Positions 1 to 8,526 of a stretch of 64,000 nucleotides of DNA are shown here, in pieces. Each line of letters starts with the position of its first letter. Position 1 is the stretch's first letter. The DNA is taken from NCBI RefSeq assembly GCF_016917755.1, contig NZ_CP070326.1:9238001-9302000 (forward strand), written 5' to 3'. The stretch comes from Streptomyces noursei. GTDB taxonomy: Bacteria; Actinomycetota; Actinomycetes; Streptomycetales; Streptomycetaceae. The position numbers and the translations under genes are program-made. The notes beneath the pieces were generated by a model, which made no database searches, was not told the origin of the DNA, and worked only from the letters and a program-made list of their open reading frames with translations.

Positions 1-2
1 GG

Positions 3-35
3 GCCGGCGGCACCGGGACGCCCGGTGCCGCCGGC
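3..35 (-). terminator. Strong hairpin downstream of hpnH
   Basis: A perfect 15-bp inverted repeat (3-17 with 21-35, loop acg) lies 16 bases after the hpnH stop codon in the direction of transcription. It would either end the hopanoid transcript or act as an intercistronic stabiliser. Any T-run would lie beyond the window, so termination strength cannot be judged. Confidence 0.65.
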
Positions 36-50
36 TCTCCGCTCGTCGCG

Positions 51-1076
51 TCAGCCGCGGTTCCCGGCGATGGTCTCCCTGGCCGCCCGGAGGGACTCCT
101 TCAGGGAGCCCATGGTGGCCAGGACGGCGGTGGGCTCGTAGCCGCAGTGCGCCATGCAGTTGGCGCACCGCGGGTCCTTGCCCCGGCCGTACTTCTCCCA
201 GTCGGTCTCCTCGATCAGCTCGCGGTAGGTCGGGACGTAGCCGTCGCTCATCAGGTAGCAGGGGCGCTGCCAGCCGAAGAGCGAGTAGTTGGGGATCGCC
301 CAGGCCGTGCACGGGAAGTCGGCCTTGCCCTCCAGGAAGTCCAGGAAGAGCGGGCTGTGGTTGAGCCGCCACCGCCGGCGGTTGCCGCCGGCGAACGCCT
401 TCCGGAACAGCTCCCGGGTCTGCTCCACGCCCAGGAAGTGCTCCTGGTCGGGGGCCTTCTCGTAGGCGTAGGCGGGCGAGAGCATCATCTCGTCGACCTT
501 CAGGTCGTCGTTGAGGAAGTTGAGGACCTCGATGATGGTCTGCGGGGTGTCGGTGTTGAAGAAGGTGGAGTTGGTGGTGACCCGGAAGCCGCGCCGCTTG
601 GCCTCCTTGATGGCCGCCACCGCCTCGTCGAAAACGCCCTCCTTCGCGACGGATTCGTCGTGTCGTTCCCGCATTCCGTCGATGTGCACCGCGAAGGCGA
701 AATAGGGCGAGGGCGTGAACTTTTCCATCTTCTTGCGCAGCAGCATCGCGTTGGTGCACAGGAAGACGTACTTCCGGCGGGCCACCAGCTGTCGGACGAT
801 CTCGTCGATCTGAGGGTGCATCAAAGGTTCGCCGCCGGCGATGGAAACCATCGGGGCGCCGGATTCCAGCACCGCGCCCACCGCCTGGGCCACCGGCATC
901 CGCTGCTTGAGCACCCCGGCCGGATGCTGGATCTTCCCGCATCCCTCGCACTTGAGATTGCAGGCGAAGAGCGGTTCCAGCTCGACAATCAGCGGAAATT
1001 TCTCCCGCTTGCGCAGCACTTTCTGTTCAAACAGATAGGTCCCGACCCGGATGGATTGACGGAGCGGCATGGCCAT
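51..1076 (-). CDS. hpnH: Adenosyl-hopene transferase HpnH, radical SAM
   Basis: Predicted 341-aa radical SAM enzyme that attaches the 5'-deoxyadenosyl group to diploptene/hopene, the first step of C35 hopanoid side-chain building. The cluster-binding motif CNLKCEGC has its cysteines at about residues 39, 43 and 46. It is followed by the GGEP-type SAM motif (SIAGGEPLMHP), and there is a Cys-rich C-terminal part (RCANCMAHC). The start was placed at 1076 because AGGAGGTGAG sits just upstream; 13 more codons are open but have no ribosome site. It begins 5 bases after hpnG ends, with its ribosome site inside the hpnG stop region, so the two are translationally coupled. Family assignment is strong from sequence plus context. 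Confidence 0.95.
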   Translation of the reverse strand: MAMPLRQSIRVGTYLFEQKVLRKREKFPLIVELEPLFACNLKCEGCGKIQHPAGVLKQRMPVAQAVGAVLESGAPMVSIAGGEPLMHPQIDEIVRQLVARRKYVFLCTNAMLLRKKMEKFTPSPYFAFAVHIDGMRERHDESVAKEGVFDEAVAAIKEAKRRGFRVTTNSTFFNTDTPQTIIEVLNFLNDDLKVDEMMLSPAYAYEKAPDQEHFLGVEQTRELFRKAFAGGNRRRWRLNHSPLFLDFLEGKADFPCTAWAIPNYSLFGWQRPCYLMSDGYVPTYRELIEETDWEKYGRGKDPRCANCMAHCGYEPTAVLATMGSLKESLRAARETIAGNRG

Positions 1077-1081
1077 CTGGC

Positions 1082-1738
1082 TCACCTCCTGGGGAGCAAC
1101 AAAGAACGGTGCCATTCAAAGAAAACAGGAAAGACCGAGCGCAGCACCCGGAAGGCAGATATTCCACCGTGTACCGTCCCAATGCGCACGAGTTCATGTT
1201 CCGGAGCGTCCACGACCACCCGGACGGCCGCAACCGCGCGGCTGCCGCAGCGCACCGCCGTCCGGAGCGTCGCGGCGGACTCCATGTCCACCGCGATCGC
1301 CCCCTCGGCGTGCAGTGCGGCCCGCTCCGCGCCCCGTACGACGTGGTCGGAACCGCGCAGCAGTCCGCGGTGCACCCGCAGGCCGCGGTCCCGCAGGGCA
1401 CGCACCAGGGGGCCGTTGTCCGGGCAGGGCACGTCGGGGACGCCGGGCCGGTGGTCCCGGGTCGCCTCGGCGACGATCACGTCGCCGGGCCGCATCCCGG
1501 GAACCAGCCCGGCGCAGAAACCGCTGGCCACGACGGCCGAGCCGGCGGTGGCCGAGCCCGCACCCAGCGCGGCGGCGACGGCGCGCTCCGCGGCCTGGGG
1601 ACCCATGCCGGTGCGGAGGGTGACCGCGGGGGAACCCGTCGCCCCGTGGCCACCGCCCCGCAGCGCGAACCGTTCGATGCCGAGCGCACAGGCGACCAGC
1701 AGCGGCGGATCCGCGTCCGGCGGGGGCCGTCTCGGCAT
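1082..1738 (-). CDS. hpnG: HpnG-like hopanoid-associated phosphorylase
   Basis: 218-aa nucleoside-phosphorylase fold protein. HpnG removes adenine from adenosylhopane to give ribosylhopane, directly after HpnH. Visible signatures are an N-terminal LLVACALGIE strand, a VASGFCAGL stretch, and AIAVDMESAA, the family's base/ribose-binding element. The ATG overlaps the shc stop codon by one base (TGATG), so it is coupled to shc. The size fits the family. An alternative reading as a generic MTA/SAH nucleosidase is possible, but the position between shc and hpnH strongly favours the hopanoid role. Confidence 0.9.
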   Translation of the reverse strand: MPRRPPPDADPPLLVACALGIERFALRGGGHGATGSPAVTLRTGMGPQAAERAVAAALGAGSATAGSAVVASGFCAGLVPGMRPGDVIVAEATRDHRPGVPDVPCPDNGPLVRALRDRGLRVHRGLLRGSDHVVRGAERAALHAEGAIAVDMESAATLRTAVRCGSRAVAAVRVVVDAPEHELVRIGTVHGGISAFRVLRSVFPVFFEWHRSLLLPRR

Positions 1739-3837
1739 CAGTCCCCCACCGATGCCCCGGCGGTTCCGCCGGCGGCCGGTCCGCCGTGGACGTAGCGGCC
1801 GAGGGCGGTCAGGGGGAAGACCTGGCGGTAGAGGTGGTAGTTGATGGAGAAGTCCCACGGGAAGCCGGTGCCGGTGAAGTACGGCTCGTCCCAGGAGCCG
1901 TCCGGCAGTTGGGTCTCCACCAGCCAGCGCACCCCGCGGCGCACCGCCTCGCCGTCCCGCTCGCCGGCCGCGAGCAGCGCCATCAGCGCCCAGGCGGTCT
2001 GCGAGGCGGTGGAGGCGCCGCGCCCGGCCCAGCGCTCCTTGTCGCGGTACGAGCGCTGGTCCTCGCCCCAGCCGCCGTCGTCGTTCTGCACCCGCTCCAG
2101 CCAGCTGACGGCCCGTCGGACGGCGGGGTGCGAGGCGGGGATCCCGGCGGCGGCCAGGGCCGGCAGCACCGACCCGGTGCCGTAGACGTAGTTGGTGCCC
2201 CAGCGCCCGAACCACGCGCCGCCTGGCTCCTGTTCGGCCAGCAGCCAGGCGAGGCCGCGGCGGGTCCGCGGGTCGTGCGCCCGGCCGACCTCGGCGAGCA
2301 TCTCGACGACATGGGCGGTGACGTCGGCCGAGGGCGGGTCGATGACCTCGCCGAAGTCGCAGAACGGCAGCCGGTTGGGAAACGGGCTGGTGTTGTCGGC
2401 GTCGAACGCGCCCCAGGCGCCGTTCTTCGACTGCATCCCGACGTTCCACCGCACCGCGCGGTCGATGGCGGCCTCGACCCGCTCCGGGTCGGGGTGCCGG
2501 ACCCGGCGCAGCGCCAGGACCACCTCGGCGGTGTCGTCGATGTCCGGGTAGTTGTCGTTGTGGAACTCGAAAGCCCAGCCCCCGGAGGGGAGTTCGGGGC
2601 GTCGCACGGACCAGTCGCCGGGCCGGTCGATCTGCTCGCCGAGCATCCAGTCGGCGGCCCGGACCAGCTGCGGGTGGTCGGCGGGCACCCCGGCGTCGGC
2701 CAGCGCGATGGTGGCCAGGCAGGTGTCCCAGACCGGGGACTGGCACGCCTCGATCATCCGGGTGGGGGCACTCCCCCTGGCTTCGCCGGGGGGACCCCCA
2801 CCCGGGCTGTCGGGCCCAGGGGGACCGTCCTCGCGCCACACGGCGAACCGGTCCAGGGATTCCAGGCCGGCCCGCAGCACCGGGTGGTCGAGGTCGTAGC
2901 CGAGCAGGTGCAGGGCGATGACGGAGTAGACGGCGGGGGGCTGGATGCCGCCCCAACAGCCGTCGTTCTCCTGCCGTTCGACGATCCAGCGGGCGGCCGA
3001 GCGCATCGCGGCGGCACGCGGCCGGCGCAGGGCGACCTTGTGGTAGAGGTGCAGCGCCTTGTCCAGGCGCTGGAAGAGGCCGTCCCAGCTCACGGCCGGG
3101 GCCAACGGCCGCGGCGGGTTGGGGTTGCGGGGGTCTGCGTGCAGCTCGTCGAGGGCGAACGGCGCCGGGCGGACCGGGCGCTTGGCCGAGACGACGGTCA
3201 GCGGGACGATGGTCTGCCGGGCCCAGCAGCCGAAGGCGTAGATGCTGAGCGGGAACCACTTCGGGAAGTAGATCAGCTCCGGGGGGAGTTCGGGCAGGTC
3301 GTCCCACTTCCACCAGCCGAAGAGGGCCAGCCAGATCCGGGTGAAGACCCGGGAGGCGGCGATGCCGCCGTGCTCGCGGATCCAGCCGGAGGCGGCGGCC
3401 ATGTGCGGGGCGTCCGGCTCGTCGCCGGCCAGCCGCAGTGCCACGTACGCCTCGATGGTGGCGGAGAGTTCGCCGGGGCCGCCGTGGAAGGTGGCCCAGG
3501 TGCCGTCCTCGCACTGCTCGCCGCGGATGTAACGGGCGGCGGCCTCGGTGATCTCGGGGTCCTGGATGCCCAGGAACTGACGGAGCAGCAGGTCCTCGGC
3601 GTCCATCGTGACGTTGGTCTCGAGGTCGCCCTTCCACCAGCCGGCGGGGTCCTGGAGGGAGAGCAGGTAGTCGGTGGCGCGGGTGGTCGCTTCCCGCGCG
3701 GCATCCGCCGTGTCCTGGAGCACGGCGGTGCCCGGTCTGCCGTCCGGGCCGGCCTGTGCGGTCTCGGCGGCGGCATCGGTGGCCGAGGAGCTCCGGGGCG
3801 GGAGCGCCCCGGTGCTGCCGTCGGTCGTCGCTGTCAT
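1738..3837 (-). CDS. shc: Squalene-hopene cyclase
   Basis: 699-aa class II triterpene cyclase converting squalene to hopene/hopanol at the membrane. The catalytic DxDDTA motif (DIDDTA) lies at about residues 432-437. Several QW repeats are readable, including QDPAGWW, QENDGCW, QSKNGAW, QEPGGAW and QNDDGGW. The first roughly 50 residues are a Thr/Ala-rich extension before the first QW repeat. An AAGGGGAAG ribosome site precedes the ATG. There are 106 non-coding bases to the upstream polyprenyl synthase gene, holding a hairpin, so shc is the least tightly coupled member of the operon. Confidence 0.97.
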   Translation of the reverse strand: MTATTDGSTGALPPRSSSATDAAAETAQAGPDGRPGTAVLQDTADAAREATTRATDYLLSLQDPAGWWKGDLETNVTMDAEDLLLRQFLGIQDPEITEAAARYIRGEQCEDGTWATFHGGPGELSATIEAYVALRLAGDEPDAPHMAAASGWIREHGGIAASRVFTRIWLALFGWWKWDDLPELPPELIYFPKWFPLSIYAFGCWARQTIVPLTVVSAKRPVRPAPFALDELHADPRNPNPPRPLAPAVSWDGLFQRLDKALHLYHKVALRRPRAAAMRSAARWIVERQENDGCWGGIQPPAVYSVIALHLLGYDLDHPVLRAGLESLDRFAVWREDGPPGPDSPGGGPPGEARGSAPTRMIEACQSPVWDTCLATIALADAGVPADHPQLVRAADWMLGEQIDRPGDWSVRRPELPSGGWAFEFHNDNYPDIDDTAEVVLALRRVRHPDPERVEAAIDRAVRWNVGMQSKNGAWGAFDADNTSPFPNRLPFCDFGEVIDPPSADVTAHVVEMLAEVGRAHDPRTRRGLAWLLAEQEPGGAWFGRWGTNYVYGTGSVLPALAAAGIPASHPAVRRAVSWLERVQNDDGGWGEDQRSYRDKERWAGRGASTASQTAWALMALLAAGERDGEAVRRGVRWLVETQLPDGSWDEPYFTGTGFPWDFSINYHLYRQVFPLTALGRYVHGGPAAGGTAGASVGD

Positions 3838-3885
3838 GGCTTCCCCTTCTGCAGTGAACTGTCAATGCGTGCTCAGGGATTCCGT

Positions 3886-3912
3886 CGGCCGGCACCGAAA
3901 CGGCGCCGGCCG
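3886..3912 (-). other. Intercistronic hairpin upstream of shc
   Basis: CGGCCGGC (3886-3893) and GCCGGCCG (3905-3912) form an 8-bp perfect GC stem between the polyprenyl synthase stop and the shc start. No T-run follows. It could be an mRNA-processing or partial-attenuation element that sets the level of cyclase relative to the precursor enzymes; this is inference. Confidence 0.45.
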
Positions 3913-3943
3913 GCGACTGCGATCTAGTTCGTGTTGATGGTCA

Positions 3944-5059
3944 TCATCTCTCTCGTACGACGACGAAGTCCGCGAGCGCAACCAGCTGCGCGCGGACCCG
4001 TTCCGGCATGTCGATCTCGTCCAGGGCGGCGATCGCGGTGGCGTGCTGCCGGCGGGCCTCCTCGGAGGTCCACTCGCGGCCGCCGGCCTCCTCGATCAAC
4101 GCCGCGCGGGAGGCGAATTCTTCCTCGGTGAAGTCGGCGATCTCGGTCTCGCTCTTCTTGGCGTCGGCGGCCAGGATCTCGGCGAGCCGCTCGGAGGCGG
4201 GTCCACCGGCGGCGAGCGCGGCCACGACCGGCAGCGACTTCTTGCGCTGCCGCAGGTCGCTCCAGGTCTGCTTGCCGGTGGCCTCCGGGTCGCCCCAGAT
4301 GCCCAGCAGGTCGTCCACGGCCTGGAAGGCGAGGCCGAGGTGGTAGCCGTACTTCTCCAGGATGTCGGCGGTGTGGTCGTCGGCGCCGCCGAGGACCGCA
4401 CCGATGGAGACCGCGCAGGCGAGCAGGGCGCCGGTCTTGTTGCCCTCCATCTCCAGGCACTCCTCGACGGTGACCCGCTCGCGGTGCTCGTAGGAGATGT
4501 CCTGGGCCTGACCGTCGATCAGCTTGCGGGTGGCCAGGGTCAGTCGGCGGGTGGCGCGGCCGGCGTCGACCGTGCCGAGCTCCAGCAGTATTTCGTTGGC
4601 CAGCGCGAACAGCGCGTCGCCGACCAGGATGGCCTGGGCGGGGCCGTGCACCTTCCACACGGTGTCGCGGTGCCGGCGCTGTTCGTCGCCGTCCATCAGG
4701 TCGTCGTGCAGCAGCGAGAAGTTGTGCACCAGCTCGACGGCGACCGCACCGGGCACGCCGACCGCGGGGGCGGCGCCGGCGACCTCGGCGGACAGCAGGG
4801 CGAGCGCGGGCCGCACCGCCTTGCCGCCGTCACCGGCGCTGGGCTTGCCGTCCGCGTCGATCCACCCGAAGTGGTAGGCGGCGACGGTGTCCATGGGAGG
4901 GGCGAGCCTGGCCACGGCGGCACGCAGCACGGGAGTGGCGAGTGTCCGCCCGCGCTCCAGCAGCGCGGTGACGCTCGCGGTGTCGATAGCCGGGGAAGCC
5001 ACGGTTTCTCCTCTGTTTCCGATGCTTGTGCTCGTGCGAGCGCCCGTATGCGCGGTCAT
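3944..5059 (-). CDS. Polyprenyl diphosphate synthase (hopanoid cluster)
   Basis: 371-aa trans-prenyltransferase, expected to make farnesyl diphosphate for squalene synthesis. The first aspartate-rich motif is HDDLMDGD and the second is QAVDDLLGIWGD, both typical of short-chain FPP/GGPP synthases. The KxxR-type IPP-binding region is GGKAVRP. The ATG overlaps the hpnE stop by four bases (ATGA at 5056-5059), giving tight coupling. An internal ATG is possible because the first roughly 30 residues are polar and low-complexity. Product chain length cannot be decided by eye; FPP is inferred from the pathway. Confidence 0.9.
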   Translation of the reverse strand: MTAHTGARTSTSIGNRGETVASPAIDTASVTALLERGRTLATPVLRAAVARLAPPMDTVAAYHFGWIDADGKPSAGDGGKAVRPALALLSAEVAGAAPAVGVPGAVAVELVHNFSLLHDDLMDGDEQRRHRDTVWKVHGPAQAILVGDALFALANEILLELGTVDAGRATRRLTLATRKLIDGQAQDISYEHRERVTVEECLEMEGNKTGALLACAVSIGAVLGGADDHTADILEKYGYHLGLAFQAVDDLLGIWGDPEATGKQTWSDLRQRKKSLPVVAALAAGGPASERLAEILAADAKKSETEIADFTEEEFASRAALIEEAGGREWTSEEARRQHATAIAALDEIDMPERVRAQLVALADFVVVRER

Positions 5060-6525
5060 GCCGCCTCCTGAGGCAACTGGCCCTGGGGGACGCCGAGTTC
5101 GGTGAGTGCTGCACGGGCGGCGGCGGTGCCGCTGCGGACGGCGCTCTCCATGGTCGCGGGCCACCCGGTGGCGGTCCACGCACCGGCCAGGAACAGGCCG
5201 GGGACTTGGGTGCGGGCGGCCGGGCGGAGCCGGCCGACGCCCGGTGCGGGTGCGAAGGTCGCGGTGCGCTCGCGGGTGACGAAGAAATCGAGGATCCGGG
5301 CGCCCCGGGCGGCCGGCAGCAGCCGTTCCAACTCGGGGAGGTAGCGGGCGCGGAGTTTGGCGACCGGCTGGTCGATCTCCTCCTGCGCGGCCGACTGCGA
5401 GAGGGCCAGGTACTGGCTGCGTGCGTGGCCGGCCGTACGGGACAGCCCGGAGGCGCCGGTGCGGTCGAAGACCCACTGGACCGGGGTGCCGACCGCCGCG
5501 AAGAACGGGCGGCGCACCACCCTGCGGTCGTAGATGACGTGGACGTTGAGGATCGGCGCGGTGCCGATGTCCAGCAGTCGGTCCTTGGTGGGCAGTGCGC
5601 CCTCGGGCAGCAGGGCGTGCGCCTCGCGCTGCGGTACGGCCAGGACGACGGTGTCCGCGGTGAGCGTCTCCCGGCCGTGCGGGCCGTTCTCCACCGCGAC
5701 CTGCCAGCCGGCGCCGTCGCGGGTGACGGCGGCGGCCCGGGTGCGCAGGGCGATCCGGACGCCGGCCTTGCGCAGCGCGTCGGCGGCGCGGGTGTCGTGC
5801 ACGTCGCCGAGCGGCACCCGGGCCCAGCCGATGTCGGCGGCGCCGGGAGCGGAGAGCAGCCCGGTCTTGAAGACCTTGGCGGCCAGCCCCAGCGAGGCGT
5901 CGCCGGCGGAGGCGTTGAGGGTGGCGATGCCGACCAGGTCCCACAGCGCTTCGACGGCGCGCGGGGTCTGCCCGTGGCGGCGCAGCCAGCTGCCGAAGTC
6001 GACGGCGTCCAGCGCGGGGTCGGCCGGGTCCAGGCGGCCGAGGGCGAGGGTGGCGCGGACCACGCCGGCGCGCTCGACGGGTGAGAGGTGCGGGTAGAGC
6101 GCCAGGCTCTTCGCCAGGTGGAGCGGGACCGGCAGGGCGGTGCGCCGCAGCCGGCCGAGCCGCATCCGGCCCCCCGCACCGGCCGGATCGAGGACCGGTA
6201 CGTCCATCCGGTCCTGGAGGGGCGCCAGGCGTTCCGCGCCGAGCCGTTCGAGGTGGTCGCCGTAGGCGGTGCAGCAGCGCAGATAGACGTGCTGGCCGTT
6301 GTCGACGGTCAACGGGCCGACGGCGGAGTCGCGGCGGAAGGAGAAGACCAGGCCGCCGAGCCGCGGCCGGCCCTCGACCAGCGTGACCCGCAGTCCCGCG
6401 TCGGCCAGGGCCAGCGCGGCCGTGGTGCCCGCGAGTCCGCCCCCGATGACCAGCGCGGCCGCCCCTTCGGGACGGCCGGAGGGACGGGCGGAGTCGTGCC
6501 CGGGCAGCGTGGTTCCTGCTGTCAT
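5056..6525 (-). CDS. hpnE: Hydroxysqualene dehydroxylase HpnE
   Basis: 489-aa FAD-dependent amine-oxidase/desaturase-like protein. HpnE reduces hydroxysqualene to squalene, the third step of the HpnC/D/E route. An N-terminal Rossmann motif VIGGGLAGTTAAL and the ARPRLGGL-like second FAD element (EGRPRLGGL) are present. The C-terminal FAD element GLFLAGAWTATGWPATMESA is also visible. The start at 6525 was chosen for the purine-rich GGGGGAG just upstream; 36 further codons are open but lack a ribosome site. Its ATG overlaps the stop of the 35-codon ORF upstream (ATGA), and its own stop overlaps the next gene. Confidence 0.94.
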   Translation of the reverse strand: MTAGTTLPGHDSARPSGRPEGAAALVIGGGLAGTTAALALADAGLRVTLVEGRPRLGGLVFSFRRDSAVGPLTVDNGQHVYLRCCTAYGDHLERLGAERLAPLQDRMDVPVLDPAGAGGRMRLGRLRRTALPVPLHLAKSLALYPHLSPVERAGVVRATLALGRLDPADPALDAVDFGSWLRRHGQTPRAVEALWDLVGIATLNASAGDASLGLAAKVFKTGLLSAPGAADIGWARVPLGDVHDTRAADALRKAGVRIALRTRAAAVTRDGAGWQVAVENGPHGRETLTADTVVLAVPQREAHALLPEGALPTKDRLLDIGTAPILNVHVIYDRRVVRRPFFAAVGTPVQWVFDRTGASGLSRTAGHARSQYLALSQSAAQEEIDQPVAKLRARYLPELERLLPAARGARILDFFVTRERTATFAPAPGVGRLRPAARTQVPGLFLAGAWTATGWPATMESAVRSGTAAARAALTELGVPQGQLPQEAA

Positions 6526-6629
6526 GTGATCTCCCCCCTTACGCCTGTCATGGACGCCTCCGTCCGACGAAGGGTTGCCCGCCGCACCGACGCCGGACCG
6601 TGATCGGTGTACGCGGTCCGACGGCTCAT
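6522..6629 (-). CDS. 35-codon ORF bridging hpnD and hpnE
   Basis: A 35-aa reading frame fills the gap between hpnD and hpnE exactly. Its ATG overlaps the hpnD stop by four bases (ATGA, 6626-6629) and its TGA overlaps the hpnE ATG by four bases (6522-6525). The peptide is basic and has no hydrophobic segment; its centre reads RRATLRRTEASMTG. Such perfect double coupling is unlikely by chance and would let ribosomes pass from hpnD to hpnE. I recall a short Streptomyces family (DUF6380) with an ATLR...ASLT core in this position, but could not check it. The function is unknown; it may be only a coupling device. Confidence 0.65.
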   Translation of the reverse strand: MSRRTAYTDHGPASVRRATLRRTEASMTGVRGEIT

Positions 6630-7582
6630 CCACGCCTCCTGCTCACGGCCTGCCGGCGGCCGATCGCCCGGGCGTCGAGCCCGGAGAGCCCGCGCACCGC
6701 GACGAACGCCTTCTCCCGGCCGGGCAGCGAGACCCGGCCGCGGAGCACCGCCTCGGGGTCGTCGGCGATCCGGGACAGCAGCCGGTGGTAGATACCGGCC
6801 ATCGCCGCCACGCACGCGCCGCTGCGCCGGTCGAGCATGGGCAACAGTCGGAAGCCCTCGGCGAACAGCGCGCGGGCCCGCCGGACCTCGAACTGCACCA
6901 GGCCCGTGAAGTCCGCACCGGGCGGCGGCACCGGGCCGTGAAACCCCGCCGAGCAGCCGAACTTGGCGAGATCCTCGGCGGGAAGGTACGTCCGCCCGTT
7001 GCCCGCGTCCTCGCGAACGTCCCTGAGGATATTGGTCAGTTGCAGTGCGAGCCCCAGCGTATCGGCGTACTCCGGGGCGCGTTCGGCGTCGAATGCGCCG
7101 GGTACGGTGCCGAACACACCGAGTGAGAGCCGGCCGATCGCCCCGGCGACGCAGCGGCAGTAGACCTTGAGCTCGTCCCAGGTCTCGTAGGTCTCGCCGC
7201 GGACGTCCGCCAGCACCCCGTCGATCAGCTCGTCGAGCGCGCCGAGCGGGACGGGGAAGCGCCGGGCGGCGTCGGCGAGCGCCACGGCCACCGGGTCGGT
7301 GTCGTCCTCGGCGACCCGGCCGTCCTTGATCCGGGCGAGCAGGGCGCGGGTGTCCTCCAGGCGCCGACCCTTGGCGTCGGGGGGCAGGGCGCCGTCGCCG
7401 ATGTCGTCCACCCGGCGGGAGAAGGCGTACAGCGCCGACATGGCCTGCCGCTTGTCGGCCGGCAGCAGCCGGATCCCATATGCGAAATTGCGCGCCTGCT
7501 GCCCGGTGACCGTTTCGCAGTAGCGGTACGCAGCGAGCACCGGCGCGGACATCTGTGCGGTTGCCTCCACGGTCCGACTCAC
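6626..7582 (-). CDS. hpnD: Presqualene diphosphate synthase HpnD
   Basis: 318-aa squalene/phytoene-synthase family protein. HpnD condenses two FPP molecules to presqualene diphosphate. Both Mg-binding aspartate motifs are present: RRVDDIGDG near residue 55 and NILRDVREDAGNGRTYLP near residue 165. The start is a GTG overlapping the hpnC stop by four bases (GTGA). A second Met lies ten residues in. Together with HpnC and HpnE it replaces a classical squalene synthase. Confidence 0.94.
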   Translation of the reverse strand: MSRTVEATAQMSAPVLAAYRYCETVTGQQARNFAYGIRLLPADKRQAMSALYAFSRRVDDIGDGALPPDAKGRRLEDTRALLARIKDGRVAEDDTDPVAVALADAARRFPVPLGALDELIDGVLADVRGETYETWDELKVYCRCVAGAIGRLSLGVFGTVPGAFDAERAPEYADTLGLALQLTNILRDVREDAGNGRTYLPAEDLAKFGCSAGFHGPVPPPGADFTGLVQFEVRRARALFAEGFRLLPMLDRRSGACVAAMAGIYHRLLSRIADDPEAVLRGRVSLPGREKAFVAVRGLSGLDARAIGRRQAVSRRRG

Positions 7583-8526
7583 CCCTCTCGTCGCAGTGTC
7601 GCCCCTACCTCGCGCAGCAGGCTGAGCTTGGTCGGTTTGGGTGGTCCAGGGAGTACGTCGTGATCGGCGGCCGCGACCGCCTGGAGCGCGGCGCGCCCAC
7701 CGGCGACGAAGCCGGCCAGCAACAGCTTGAGCCTGCCGTGCACGCTGCCCACCAGGGGCGCGCCCTCGTCCAGCAGCTCACCGGCGCGTTCCGCCTCGAA
7801 GGCGATCAGTGCGCGCACCGAGGCGCCCCCGGTCGGCGCGGCCAGGTCGGCCTCGGTGACGCCGAATCGTTTCATGTCCTCGGCGGGCAGGTAGATCCGG
7901 TCCCGGCCGAGGTCCTCGGCCACGTCCTGGATGTGCTCGACGAGCTGCAGCGCGGTACAGATGGCGTCGGAGAGCCGGATGCGCTCGGGGCTGGAGGTGC
8001 CGGTGACGCCGAGGACGAGCCGGCCGACGGGGTTGGCGGACAGCTCGCAGTAGGCGGCGAGGTCGCCGTAGGTGCCGTAGCGGCTGATCCGCTGGTCCTG
8101 GCGGTTGGCCTCGATGAGGCCGAGGAAGGGCTCGGGGGTGAGCGCGCAGCGGCGGACGGTCGGGCCGAGCCGGCGCATGAGTGGGTGCTTGGGGCCGGGC
8201 GCACGGTCGCTGAAGACCCGGTGCAGGTCCGCTTCCAGGGCGTCGAGCAGCGCCGGGCGGTCGTCGTACTGGACGCGGTCCAGCCCCAGAAGGACGGCGT
8301 CGCCGCCACCGGGCGCCAGGTCGCCGTCGCCGATGTCGTCGACGAGGCGGGCGAAGCCGTAGAGGGCCATCAGGTCGGCGCGCCAGGCGCGGGGCAGGAA
8401 GAACGGGGCGACCGGGAAATTCTCGTGCGCGGCCTGATCGAGCACGGTGCGCGTGTGGTCCTTCCCACCACCCACCGCCACCCTCCGGGGGAAGGCGCGA
8501 CGCGCCTGCTCGTCTCGTCGGCTCAC
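7579..8526 (-). CDS. hpnC: Hydroxysqualene synthase HpnC
   Basis: 315-aa squalene/phytoene-synthase family paralogue of HpnD and first gene of the hopanoid operon. HpnC converts presqualene diphosphate to hydroxysqualene. Readable motifs are ENFPVAPFFLP near the N-terminus (an HpnC hallmark), ARLVDDIGDGD and HIQDVAEDLGRDRIYLPAED. A GTG start at 8526 is used; GGGAAG upstream is a modest ribosome site. It overlaps hpnD by four bases. About 400 bases of non-coding sequence separate it from the ABC transporter gene upstream, so the operon promoter should lie there. Confidence 0.93.
   Translation of the reverse strand: MSRRDEQARRAFPRRVAVGGGKDHTRTVLDQAAHENFPVAPFFLPRAWRADLMALYGFARLVDDIGDGDLAPGGGDAVLLGLDRVQYDDRPALLDALEADLHRVFSDRAPGPKHPLMRRLGPTVRRCALTPEPFLGLIEANRQDQRISRYGTYGDLAAYCELSANPVGRLVLGVTGTSSPERIRLSDAICTALQLVEHIQDVAEDLGRDRIYLPAEDMKRFGVTEADLAAPTGGASVRALIAFEAERAGELLDEGAPLVGSVHGRLKLLLAGFVAGGRAALQAVAAADHDVLPGPPKPTKLSLLREVGATLRREG

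Noticed and set aside
3862..3867. TTGACA on the minus strand just upstream of shc as a -35 box
   Set aside because: No -10 element occurs at the right distance and the shc ATG is only about 25 bases away.
1786..3927. Long plus-strand open frame of more than 700 codons opposite shc
   Set aside because: It is the antisense of shc, with composition typical of a GC3 shadow (Gly/Val/Asp-rich without motifs). shc on the other strand has all catalytic motifs.
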